The translations under genes were made by a program, and so were the position numbers. Of a stretch of DNA of 64,000 bases, positions 16,951 through 24,508 are shown in pieces. The stretch is from an uncultured bacterium (GTDB taxonomy: Bacteria > Bipolaricaulota > Bipolaricaulia > UBA7950 > UBA9294): assembly GCA_903857865.1 (NCBI GenBank), contig CAIOGO010000014.1, positions 1 through 64,000 on the forward strand. The letters are read 5' to 3'. The notes below the pieces were generated by a model. The model was not told the origin of the DNA and did no database searches. It was given only the letters and a program-made list of their open reading frames with translations. The first letter of the stretch is position 1, and each line of letters begins with the position of its first letter.

Positions 16951-17460
16951 CTTCCATCTCTTCGTCGCTTCCCAAGTCACGCTTCACGAGAGCGATCGCA
17001 GTCTCACCCTGGCCCCATCCGCGGACGCCGGGAGATGCCGCGTCCACTGCGGTGCGAGAAGATCGGCCGCAACACCTTTGTCGTCCCACACTGCGCGAGA
17101 TCGAGCTCTCGGCCTCGTCATGTTCGGCGTGCTACAGGATCGCCTTGACGACCAGACAGTTCACTAGCGGATCCTAACTCGGGCCCAATCTCGCCAGCCG
17201 CTTGTCCGGCTCTTCCTTCCCGACCTGCTGGACATGATGTCGATCGGACGCGGCGTGAGTCCCAGTCCTCTCCCGGCACCCCGCTTCGCCAACGTATGCG
17301 ATCGCTTCCACCGCGTCGGCGCTCCACGTCGTCACGGCCGGGAAAGCGCGAGCCCCTACCCTACATGTCCCAGTACGCCTCTTCTCCGCCCGCCGCAGCG
17401 TGAAACGACCCAACGGGTTGCGGTGTATAGTAGACAGCTTGCACGGAGGTGAGTGGCGTG
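16951..17460. other. Non-coding interval before the Cys-rich gene
   Basis: About 510 bp without a convincing gene; frames present are short and unlike known proteins. Near the right end TATAGT at 17426-17431, about 35 bp upstream of the start codon, is a reasonable -10 box, and GGAGG at 17446-17450 is the ribosome-binding site of the next gene. Confidence 0.45.
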
Positions 17461-18024
17461 ATGAAGAGATGGGCAGTTGTTGCGTGCATTCTGGCGCTCC
17501 TCGTGGGCTCGTTCGCGGCGTCCGCAGCGAGTTCGTCGCTGTTTGGCAGTCGGTTCAAGCTTGGAACTGAAATCCAGTTCAGGGTCCAAGACAACACGAC
17601 GTGGTGGTGGGGATGTTGCTCGTGCTCCGAGTCGCAGATCCTTGGATGGCGTGTGACGACAAGCAGCGGACTTGTTGTCTACAGCGTCGTTCACGACGCG
17701 CCGGTGCCGGCGGCGGCGTGGGCGGGCACATGGACCCAGGTGGACATCAATGCCAAGGCGGTTGCATCTGGGCAGTACGTCCTCTACGTGGATACGTCCG
17801 TAGGGACTCTGTCCCGGTGCTTCAGCCTCTATGACCCCTGTGGATGCTCCGCTTGCAGCACGCCGTGTTGGGGCTGTGAGTGCCAGGACGTCTCGACGAT
17901 CACAACCTGCTCTTGTCAGACGACGCTCGTCTTCGTGGACACCTGCACGACAGGATGCCTCCCGTTCTTCGGTTGGTTTGGCTCGTCTTCCCCTTGCTCC
18001 TCAGGAGGGTGCGGGCATCCGTAG
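17461..18024 (+). CDS. Secreted cysteine-rich protein
   Basis: 187 residues. ATG 17461 with GGAGG 10 nt upstream opens a signal peptide (MKRWAVVACILALLVGSFAA, cleavage near ASAAS). The mature part has a beta-type N-terminal half (GSRFKLGTEIQFRVQDN; SGQYVLYVDT), then a dense Cys tail with CGCSACSTPCWGCECQ, CSC and DTCTTGC. I count 16 Cys in the mature chain. Export and cysteine number point to disulfide bonding or metal binding outside the cytoplasm. No family is recognised. A terminator follows at 18081. Confidence 0.7.
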   Translation: MKRWAVVACILALLVGSFAASAASSSLFGSRFKLGTEIQFRVQDNTTWWWGCCSCSESQILGWRVTTSSGLVVYSVVHDAPVPAAAWAGTWTQVDINAKAVASGQYVLYVDTSVGTLSRCFSLYDPCGCSACSTPCWGCECQDVSTITTCSCQTTLVFVDTCTTGCLPFFGWFGSSSPCSSGGCGHP

Positions 18025-18080
18025 GCTGATCCGTGCAGCGGCACGAAGTGTACGGTCTCTTACCGCGCGAAGGTGAGTGA

Positions 18081-18118
18081 AGAGACGGGGAGGTGCCAGG
18101 CCTTCCCGTCTCTTGATT
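18081..18118 (+). terminator. Terminator hairpin after the Cys-rich gene
   Basis: AGAGACGGGGAGG (18081-18093) pairs with CCTTCCCGTCTCT (18101-18113) with one G-U pair and a 7-nt loop. TTGATT follows. The stem is strong but the T-run is weak. It sits between the Cys-rich gene and the tRNA cluster. Confidence 0.65.
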
Positions 18119-18156
18119 GGTGGGCCATCGCGAGCTAGGCTCACGTCGTGCACTCC

Positions 18157-18238
18157 GCGAGGGTGGCGGAATTGGCAGACGCGCTAGCCTTAGGAGCTAG
18201 TGCCTTCGGGCGTGCGGGTTCGAGTCCCGCCCTTCGCA
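18157..18238 (+). tRNA. tRNA-Leu (anticodon TAG)
   Basis: 82 nt with a 7-bp acceptor stem GCGAGGG/CCTTCGC (one G-U), anticodon stem CTAGC/GCTAG and loop CTTAGGA, a long variable arm as expected for leucine, and T-arm GCGGGTTCGAGTCCCGC. The CCA end is not encoded. First of six tightly spaced tRNAs on the plus strand. Confidence 0.95.
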
Positions 18239-18314
18239 GTTAGCGACTGGAGGAGATGCCGCTGTTCTTCAGTTGAAGGTTGGAAACAGCGCATGTATAA
18301 TGACCCAGCTTCGT

Positions 18315-18389
18315 GCGGGAATAGCTCAGTGGAAGAGCACCGCCTTGCCAAGGCGGGGGTCGCGGGTTCAAATCCCGTTTCCCGCTCCA
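18315..18389 (+). tRNA. tRNA-Gly (anticodon GCC)
   Basis: Acceptor GCGGGAA/TTCCCGC, anticodon stem CCGCC/GGCGG with loop TTGCCAA, T-arm CGCGGGTTCAAATCCCG. The 3' TCCA is encoded, unlike the leucine tRNAs beside it. Confidence 0.95.
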
Positions 18390-18415
18390 AAGCAGCTGGG
18401 GAAGTCGTTGCGGAA

Positions 18416-18499
18416 GCCGGGGTGGCGGAATAGGCAGACGCAAGGGACTTAAAATCCTTTGAGGATTACCTCGTGCGGGTTCGACTCCCGCTCCCGGCA
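18416..18499 (+). tRNA. tRNA-Leu (anticodon TAA)
   Basis: Acceptor GCCGGGG/TCCCGGC, anticodon stem AGGGA/TCCTT with loop CTTAAAA, a long variable arm and T-arm GCGGGTTCGACTCCCGC. CCA is not encoded. It reads UUA/UUG leucine codons. Confidence 0.95.
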
Positions 18500-18507
18500 G
18501 AAGATAC

Positions 18508-18584
18508 CGCGGGGTGGAGCAATCTGGAAGCTCGTCGGGCTCATAACCCGGAGGTTGTCGGTTCGAATCCGGCCCCCGCAACCA
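18508..18584 (+). tRNA. Initiator tRNA-fMet (anticodon CAT)
   Basis: Acceptor CGCGGGG with CCCCGCA leaves the C1-A72 mismatch typical of initiators. The anticodon stem has the three G-C pairs (GGG/CCC) around CTCATAA. The end ACCA is encoded. These features mark it as initiator, not elongator. Confidence 0.95.
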
Positions 18585-18591
18585 GCAGTAG

Positions 18592-18666
18592 GGCGGCGTA
18601 GCTCAACTGGCTCAGAGCGCTCGGCTCATATCCGAGAGGTTCGGGGTTCGAGTCCCTGCGCCGCTA
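18592..18666 (+). tRNA. tRNA with anticodon CAT (elongator Met, or Ile after lysidine modification)
   Basis: Acceptor GGCGGCG pairs with CGCCGCT, closing with a G1-U72 wobble. Anticodon stem CTCGG/CCGAG carries loop CTCATAT. T-arm is GGGGTTCGAGTCCCT. It lacks initiator features. Elongator Met and Ile(CAT) tRNAs cannot be told apart by anticodon alone. CCA is not encoded. Confidence 0.85.
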
Positions 18667-18680
18667 GTGATTCGAAGTTT

Positions 18681-18754
18681 GGGGGCGTAGCTCTAACCGG
18701 GAGAGCGCTGCGTTCGCATCGCAGAGGTTGGCGGTTCGAATCCGCTCGCCTCCA
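18681..18754 (+). tRNA. tRNA-Ala (anticodon CGC)
   Basis: Acceptor GGGGGCG/CGCCTCC has the G3-U70 pair that identifies alanine tRNAs. Anticodon stem CTGCG/CGCAG has loop TTCGCAT. T-arm is GGCGGTTCGAATCCGCT. CCA is not encoded. Last tRNA of the cluster. Confidence 0.93.
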
Positions 18755-18809
18755 CAAACTGAGTAAATCCTCACCGTGAGGCGGGGAGATAGGGAAGTCA
18801 AACGTCGGT

Positions 18810-20057
18810 CTACCAACTGACTCGGAACGCGAGCGTCCACCCGGTGAAGCCCGTCGCATCGACCGAAATCGACGTCGATGTTGATACCGAGGCGCCGAGA
18901 GCTAGAGTGATACCCATCGTGCTTTCCGCCCATTCGAACAAGAGCCCGATCGACTTGGATAGGCACGTCTCCACGGAGAAGGAGAACCCGCTCCCAAGCG
19001 GCGGGATGTTCACGACGAGGGTGAGGACCTCCCAGTAGTTCTGCGGGTAGTAGAGATGGCCCTCCGCATCGGCGTCGACCTGCAATTCGACAGTGGATCC
19101 GAACTCGGACGTCGTGATAACGTACTGTGTAGTATCCAAGTTGCTTATGCTCTGCAGAGTTGCGTTCCAGATCGTTACCGAGGCGCCGATGCCGTAGACC
19201 TCAACTCCGGTCATCATGCTCCCGCTCTGGACGATGTTGGAGTAGATGGAGAGGCATCCGTAGTCCGTCTCGAACGATGGCGTGAAGACATAGCTCTTCT
19301 GGTCTATCTCGTAGACCAGGTCGAGCGTGAAGGTCAGCGGTAGCCCAAGGACCCCCAGGAACTCAACCGTCATCGTCTCGCTCTCGAATCCGACCTCTGT
19401 GAAGCTCGTCAGACTCGTCAAGGTCACGCACCCGAACAGCGTGCCTCCAAACGTCACGTCCTCTCCACTGAACATGGCCATCGCTGAGCCAATCGTCGGG
19501 TCTGTGGTGAACGTCTTCGTGAGCAGTGTAGAGTCGCTCGTGCTTCCCGTGGCCGTGAACGTAATGCCGCTCAGATCCGCTCCAAGGTATGTGGCACTCT
19601 CGAACCAAAACGCCCCGCCGTTGAGCACGCCCTTGACGTCGAAGACGTAGCCGTACTTCGCAGAGTCCGTCTGCGTCGCACTCCTCATCGCACCATAGAG
19701 GCTCACAACCATGGGGTCGTAACACAGTGAGAGCACGCCTTCTGCGTACACCATGGATCCCGACTGCGGTTCGTAGAGCAGCGTGCCTTCAAAGGCAAGC
19801 AGCCCCACATCAGCCAGTAGCCCAAGCTCCTCCCAGACCCACCCGTCGATCACGAAGTCAGAGATGCTCTTGGCAGTCACGAACCCAACATGGAACCCCA
19901 CGTCAAGGGTGGTTTGGAATGCCGTGAAAGGCTGCGTTTGCTGCGGAGACAACCCGATCTCGGCTTCCCAGCTTCCTGTGAACCCCTCGCCCGCCAAGAC
20001 AGCAAATGTCCAGGCGATGATCAGAACTGCTCCGAGAAACCCCATTCGAGTCTTCAC
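18810..20057 (-). CDS. Secreted beta-rich protein of unknown function
   Basis: 415 residues. GTG 20057, with GAGGGGAG upstream, opens a signal peptide (VKTRMGFLGAVLIIAWTFAVLAG). The mature chain is dominated by alternating hydrophobic and polar residues with many Thr, Ser and Gly (LGASVSTSTSISVDATGF; SIYSNIVQSGSMMTGVEV) and ends TLAFRVSW with a terminal aromatic. This suggests an outer-membrane barrel or surface beta protein. No family or catalytic motif is recognised. It is transcribed toward the tRNA cluster and divergently from the TrmY-like gene. Confidence 0.7.
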   Translation of the reverse strand: MKTRMGFLGAVLIIAWTFAVLAGEGFTGSWEAEIGLSPQQTQPFTAFQTTLDVGFHVGFVTAKSISDFVIDGWVWEELGLLADVGLLAFEGTLLYEPQSGSMVYAEGVLSLCYDPMVVSLYGAMRSATQTDSAKYGYVFDVKGVLNGGAFWFESATYLGADLSGITFTATGSTSDSTLLTKTFTTDPTIGSAMAMFSGEDVTFGGTLFGCVTLTSLTSFTEVGFESETMTVEFLGVLGLPLTFTLDLVYEIDQKSYVFTPSFETDYGCLSIYSNIVQSGSMMTGVEVYGIGASVTIWNATLQSISNLDTTQYVITTSEFGSTVELQVDADAEGHLYYPQNYWEVLTLVVNIPPLGSGFSFSVETCLSKSIGLLFEWAESTMGITLALGASVSTSTSISVDATGFTGWTLAFRVSW

Positions 20058-20294
20058 ATCCGACTCCCCTCGGGCTTGCTTGTGCCCGCAACGGACCTTC
20101 CACTGCAGCTGGAGCCATGCCAGCCACGTGCGACCGCTCGAACATACCCGGACGGGTCGGTCCACGGCCGTGCAAAGCGACCCCACCGGAAGGGAAACCG
20201 GTCACCCGGTGCCCCTTCGCTCGTCCTGCGTCATCCCTCCTTGCCCAGCGCGCGCGCTTGGCGGATCTACGTCTCGGCGCTAGACTCTGTCGCT

Positions 20295-21104
20295 ATGAGA
20301 AGATTCGTGATCCTCGGTCACAAGGTCCCGACGTCGGGCGAGTTCACGCTGAACGATCTCCCCGGAACTGCCGGAAGAATTGACGTCCTGTGCCGCGCCG
20401 TCGGTGCGGCGCTGTTTGTCTCCCACGGAATACGCACGGACACCGAAGTGGTCCTCCTGGTGCAGGATGCCGTCCAGATCCGCATTGCGGGAGACCGCGT
20501 CAAGCGCCTCAATCCGGATGAGCGATCCACTGCCGCCATCCTCCAGCTCGCGCTCCGCGGCGCTGCGGCGGAAGAGGTGGAGACCACTCCGGGCGTCGTC
20601 GCGGCCCAAGCCTCTCTGTCTCAGGTCCTCGATCGCCTGTACCAAATCGAGGCGCATCCGATCGTGCTTCATGAGCATGGCGACCCGGTGGATCAGTTCC
20701 CATTCCCGGAAAACCCGGCCTTCATCCTGTCGGACCACCTGGACTTCACCGAGGCGGACGAGGCCACGCTCGCCGACTTGCCCCGCATCTCGCTGGGATC
20801 GATGACGCTCCACACGAGCCAGTGCATCACCATCCTTCACTACCTGCTCGACCGCGACGAAGGGGACACCTCGGCCGATCTCGTCCTATGCCACAAGGTG
20901 TGGGGCGAGCCCAAGGCGCGGCTGATCACGGGCCTTCTTGAGGATTTCGGAATCCCGGCGAACCTGATGAGCCACGCCGTGCCGTCGCTGTATCCGGGGA
21001 TGCTCGACGGTCTTGGAGAAGTGAGAATCATGGTGCGCCCGAGGGATTTGGAGCGCGCACGTGCCATCATCGGCGACTACTTCGAGCAGCCGGTGGACGA
21101 GTAG
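20295..21104 (+). CDS. TrmY-like tRNA pseudouridine-54 N1-methyltransferase fused to a DUF2007-like domain
   Basis: 269 residues. Residues 1 to about 190 follow the SPOUT enzyme TrmY: MRRFVILGHKVPTSGEF, LNDLPGTAGRIDVLCRAV, SHGIRTD, LNPDERSTA, PAFILSDHLDF and a C-terminal knot ISLGSMTLHTSQCITILHY followed by LLDR. TrmY makes m1-pseudouridine at tRNA position 54 and is known mainly from archaea. The last 75 residues (LITGLLEDFGIPANLMSH; VRIMVRPRDLERARAIIGDY) resemble DUF2007 putative signal-transducing domains, an addition not present in archaeal TrmY of about 200 residues. Start ATG 20295. Likely in an operon with pcm and the threonine aldolase. Confidence 0.8.
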   Translation: MRRFVILGHKVPTSGEFTLNDLPGTAGRIDVLCRAVGAALFVSHGIRTDTEVVLLVQDAVQIRIAGDRVKRLNPDERSTAAILQLALRGAAAEEVETTPGVVAAQASLSQVLDRLYQIEAHPIVLHEHGDPVDQFPFPENPAFILSDHLDFTEADEATLADLPRISLGSMTLHTSQCITILHYLLDRDEGDTSADLVLCHKVWGEPKARLITGLLEDFGIPANLMSHAVPSLYPGMLDGLGEVRIMVRPRDLERARAIIGDYFEQPVDE

Positions 21105-21114
21105 CCTCGCAACC

Positions 21115-21813
21115 GTGGCGACCCTATCTTCTCGACAGCAACCGCTCCCGAGCGACGAGCTGACGGCACGCCGCGCCTTCATGATCGAGCACGACCTGCG
21201 ACGCCGCGGAATCCGAGACGAGCGCGTCTTGTCTGCCATGCTCCGCGTTCCTCGCCACCGTTTCGTGCCTCCCGCCCTCACGATGGAAGCCTACGCCGAC
21301 ACGCCGCTCCCTACCCAGGATGGGCAGACGGTTTCCCAGCCCTACATCGTGGCTCTGATGACGGAGGCTCTGGACGTGAGCCCGGGCATCTGCGTGCTCG
21401 AGATCGGGACAGGATCGGGATATCAAACGGCCATCCTCGCCGAGCTCGGCGCCAAGGTGTGGTCGGTCGAGTCGTCCGCCTCCCTGCATCGCGATGCCGC
21501 TTCCCGCCTTGGCGAGCTGGGCTACGCCGGCGTGCGTCTGCGACACGGAGATGGCACACTCGGCTGGCCTCACGAGGCGCCATTCGATCGCGTTCTTGCC
21601 ACGGGGAGTCTGCCCAACTGCCCCAAGGCGCTCTTGACCCAGCTTCGCCCAGGCGGCGTATTCGTCGGCCCCGTGGGCCGCCTCGGTAGCCAGAGACTCG
21701 TGCGGATCGAGGTGGATCCGCCAGAGGTACGCGAGCAGACTCTCTGCCACTGCTCGTTTGTCCCCCTCATCGGGGCCGGGGGTTGGCGTTCTGGCAGGGA
21801 TCAGGAGGCGTGA
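21115..21813 (+). CDS. pcm: Protein-L-isoaspartate O-methyltransferase
   Basis: 232 residues. The Pcm landmarks are IRDERVLSAMLRVPRHRFVP, the methionine/substrate loop QTVSQPYIVALMTEAL and SAM motif I VLEIGTGSGYQTAILAEL, followed by FDRVLATGSLPNCP and LRPGGVFVGPVG. The enzyme uses SAM to repair isoaspartyl residues in damaged proteins. GTG 21115 is the likely start, 10 bp after the previous stop, since family proteins extend 20-25 residues upstream of the internal Met at 21181; no strong ribosome-binding site decides it. Confidence 0.88.
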   Translation: MATLSSRQQPLPSDELTARRAFMIEHDLRRRGIRDERVLSAMLRVPRHRFVPPALTMEAYADTPLPTQDGQTVSQPYIVALMTEALDVSPGICVLEIGTGSGYQTAILAELGAKVWSVESSASLHRDAASRLGELGYAGVRLRHGDGTLGWPHEAPFDRVLATGSLPNCPKALLTQLRPGGVFVGPVGRLGSQRLVRIEVDPPEVREQTLCHCSFVPLIGAGGWRSGRDQEA

Positions 21814-21817
21814 CAAC

Positions 21818-22894
21818 ATGAGGTGGATCGATCTGCGCAGCGACACGGTGACTCGCCCGACAGAGGGTATGCGGCGCGCCATGGCCGCGGCCGTCGTTGG
21901 CGACGACGTCTACGAGGAGGACCCGACGGTCAGACAGCTCGAGGAGCGAGTGGCGGACCTCCTCGGCAAGGAGGCCGGACTGTTCGTCGCGAGCGGAACG
22001 ATGGGCAACCTCACAGCCCTTCTGACGCACGCCGGACGCGGGGACGAGGTGATCGTCGGGCACCTTGCGCATACGTTCCTCTACGAAGTTGGCGGAAGCG
22101 CCGGCCTCGGCAGCATTCACACCGCGGTGCTCCAGAACACGGTCGAGGGGACACTCCCCGTCGCGGCGATCGCAGAGGCCCTGCGCAATCCCCAAGACAT
22201 TCATGCCCCCCGCACGCGCCTGATTTGCCTCGAGAACACGCACAACCGATGCGGGGGCGTCGTTCTCGACCCTGCGTACGTCGACACCATCGCCCGCCTC
22301 GCCGCGGAAGGAGGCCTTGCCGTCCATCTCGATGGCGCGCGTCTCTTCAACGCGGCGCGCGCGCTTGACCTTCCTCCGTCGCGCTGGAGCCAGGCCGCGG
22401 ATTCCATCATGGTGTGTCTGTCGAAGGGCCTCGGAGCGCCCGTTGGGTCCGTGCTCTGCGGCTCGCGTGACTTCATCCGCTCCGCCCGCCGGGTGCGCAA
22501 GATGCTCGGAGGCGGCATGCGACAGGCCGGAATCCTCGCCGCCGCCGGACTCTACGCCCTCGACTGGAACGTGGCTCGACTCGATGAAGACCACCGCAAC
22601 GCCTGCCGCCTCGCGAAGGGCATCGGTGAAATCGCCGGCCTCACGTCTCCGCAGACCTCGCCCCCGTCCACGGCGTGGACGAACCTCGTCTACTTCTCGA
22701 TCGACCCCACGGCTATTGAGAGCGGTGCGCCCGACGCCGCACGGCTCGCATCGCGCCTTCGCGAGCGCGGCGTGCTGGCAACGCCGATCGGCAAGAGTGG
22801 ACGGGAATTGCGGATGGTGACACACCTCGACATCCATGCGGAAGACATCGATGTCGCCCTCCATGCCCTCGAGTCCGCCATGAAGGGGACGTAG
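21818..22894 (+). CDS. ltaE: Low-specificity L-threonine aldolase
   Basis: 358 residues, PLP fold type I. Starts MRWIDLRSDTVTRPTEGMR, the classic threonine-aldolase opening. It continues with GDDVYEEDPTV, LFVASGTMGNLTAL, the histidine and aspartate in AVHLDGARLFNAA, and the PLP lysine in MVCLSKGLGAPVGSVL. It splits threonine or allo-threonine into glycine and acetaldehyde. AGGAGG precedes ATG 21818, which is 4 bp after pcm. Together with the upstream AGXT-like gene it gives the organism two routes to glycine. Confidence 0.93.
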   Translation: MRWIDLRSDTVTRPTEGMRRAMAAAVVGDDVYEEDPTVRQLEERVADLLGKEAGLFVASGTMGNLTALLTHAGRGDEVIVGHLAHTFLYEVGGSAGLGSIHTAVLQNTVEGTLPVAAIAEALRNPQDIHAPRTRLICLENTHNRCGGVVLDPAYVDTIARLAAEGGLAVHLDGARLFNAARALDLPPSRWSQAADSIMVCLSKGLGAPVGSVLCGSRDFIRSARRVRKMLGGGMRQAGILAAAGLYALDWNVARLDEDHRNACRLAKGIGEIAGLTSPQTSPPSTAWTNLVYFSIDPTAIESGAPDAARLASRLRERGVLATPIGKSGRELRMVTHLDIHAEDIDVALHALESAMKGT

Positions 22895-23045
22895 GTCCAC
22901 CTCTCGCCGGAGCGACGTCGCCCCCTGAGGGGGTCGTTTCCCCGCCAGCCCACCGTCTCTCGACCTACGCTCCTCACAACCGGGTGACGAGTGCGGCTCT
23001 GTCTTTGGCCAGCCCTCTCCCCCGGCCGATGCAAAAGGGGGACCG

Positions 23046-23840
23046 ATGAAGGGGCTAGCGTCTTTGCCTGTCATTCTTCTGCTCAGTTGGTCTGCGCTGG
23101 CGGGGCCGCTTGAGCTATCGATCAGCGGCGGACCCGCCGCAACGTCGCTCAACGACATCAACACCGCCATCCTCGTCTTCAACACGCTCATCACGCATCT
23201 CAACGAGACGCTGGCCGTGATCCCGGGAGTCTCGGGACACGTCGACCCTCTGGCGCCGATGATCAGCGGAATTGCGCTTCGCGCCTCGGAGCGCTACTGG
23301 GTCGCCGATTGGATCGCCTTCAGCGGTCGATTCGAGTACAGCCGGCTCGCCACCTCGACGCGAGGCCAGTATCAGGGCGCCGAAACGTCAACGATCGACG
23401 TCTCGGCGGCGCTCCACAACCTGAGCGTCCTCGTCGGGTCGCGAGTCGAGTTCCTCGACGTTGGGCTTCGCTTGTCGGGTGACGTGGCGGTTGGGTACTT
23501 CTACACGACCTTCGATCACGCGGTCGTCTTCGAGATCCCAAGCGAGTACCCCGACGCCATCTCCGGAGTCCCGCCGCAAGGCGAGGGTCGCCACGCCGGG
23601 GGCACGCTAGGCCTTGAGGTGGGCCTGTCGATGTCCTATCCCGTCGCCGACGGGCTCTCCATTGAGGCTCTTCTCGCCTATCGGTCGGCGACGATTCCCG
23701 TGCTCGCGGATGCCGCCGGCCAGTCGCTCGACCTCGACGGCAACGGGGCTCCGGAGTCCGCGACCCTGGACGGGTTGTCTGTACAAGTTGGTTTCTCGCT
23801 CGCAATCGATCTCTCCCTCGACGGGGAGAAAGGAGAATGA
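23046..23840 (+). CDS. Outer-membrane-like beta protein, first gene of a PKD operon
   Basis: 264 residues. A signal peptide (MKGLASLPVILLLSWSALAG) precedes a chain of alternating beta strands (GLRLSGDVAVGYFYTTF; GTLGLEVGLSMSYPVADG; LSVQVGFSLAIDLSL), typical of small outer-membrane barrels. An acidic DLDGNGAPESATLDG segment near the C-terminus could be a calcium-binding loop. Its stop overlaps an ATG of the next lipoprotein gene (ATGA), so the three genes 23046-25470 form one operon. No named family recognised. Confidence 0.7.
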   Translation: MKGLASLPVILLLSWSALAGPLELSISGGPAATSLNDINTAILVFNTLITHLNETLAVIPGVSGHVDPLAPMISGIALRASERYWVADWIAFSGRFEYSRLATSTRGQYQGAETSTIDVSAALHNLSVLVGSRVEFLDVGLRLSGDVAVGYFYTTFDHAVVFEIPSEYPDAISGVPPQGEGRHAGGTLGLEVGLSMSYPVADGLSIEALLAYRSATIPVLADAAGQSLDLDGNGAPESATLDGLSVQVGFSLAIDLSLDGEKGE

Positions 23841-23842
23841 CC

Positions 23843-24508
23843 ATGAGAACACGACGGCTCTGCCTCTTGGCGGGGACAGCCTTCCTCGTCGCGGGGACAC
23901 TCGGTGGCTGCCTCCAGTTCGAACCCACGGCGCCACAGGCGCTGTTCACTGCGTCGACGGCCGAGCACCTGATCCCGTTCACGGCCAGCTTCGATGCCAC
24001 GCTGTCGCAACGCACGCCCGACGAGACGCTCGAGTACGTGTGGACGTTCGGAGATGGGAGCGCAGGGAGCGGGCCGCTCGTCGACCACGCCTACTCGCAG
24101 GACGGCACCTACGAGGTCGTTCTCACGGTCTACGATGCCACCGGCGCCTCGAGTTCGTCTCGCCTCGCGATGCATGCCTTGAACCCGCTGCCGACGGCCG
24201 CATTCTCCTACTCTCCCAAGAGCATGATGGAGGGCGACTACATCGTCGGCGCCAGCGAGTGGGTGACGTTTGACGCGTCGTCCTCCGCCGACGACGGCGA
24301 GGTCACGGCGTTCGACTGGAACTTCGGTGACGGCCAATACGCCTTGGGCCCGGTCGTCGAGCACCGATACCTCTACGCAGGGACCTACAACGTCGCGCTC
24401 GTCGTCACGGACAACGACGGCGGCAAGACCACCGTCGTGCAGCAGATCCAAGTTCTCGGCGGGCCGCCGTGCAACGCCGACGTGGACAATGGGGGGACCT
24501 GCCAATGA
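23843..24508 (+). CDS. Lipoprotein with two PKD domains
   Basis: 221 residues. A lipoprotein signal (MRTRRLCLLAGTAFLVAGTL, then GGC) is followed by two PKD domains with the usual (V/N)(W)xFGDG and HxYxxxGTYxVxLxVxD motifs: YVWTFGDGSAGSG with TYEVVLTVYD, then FDWNFGDGQYALG with TYNVALVVTDNDGG. It ends CNADVDNGGTCQ. PKD domains mediate surface protein or carbohydrate contacts. ATG 23843 fits the AGGAGA site better than the overlapping ATG 23837. Its stop overlaps the start of the next lipoprotein gene. Confidence 0.82.
   Translation: MRTRRLCLLAGTAFLVAGTLGGCLQFEPTAPQALFTASTAEHLIPFTASFDATLSQRTPDETLEYVWTFGDGSAGSGPLVDHAYSQDGTYEVVLTVYDATGASSSSRLAMHALNPLPTAAFSYSPKSMMEGDYIVGASEWVTFDASSSADDGEVTAFDWNFGDGQYALGPVVEHRYLYAGTYNVALVVTDNDGGKTTVVQQIQVLGGPPCNADVDNGGTCQ

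Noticed and set aside
18190-18581. Minus-strand frames with [15 protein letters not shown]-type text
   Set aside because: They are antisense to the tRNA genes, a common false prediction.
19890-20294. N-terminal extension of the TrmY-like gene
   Set aside because: The frame is open but the residues are unlike TrmY, and MRRFVILGHK at 20295 is the family start.
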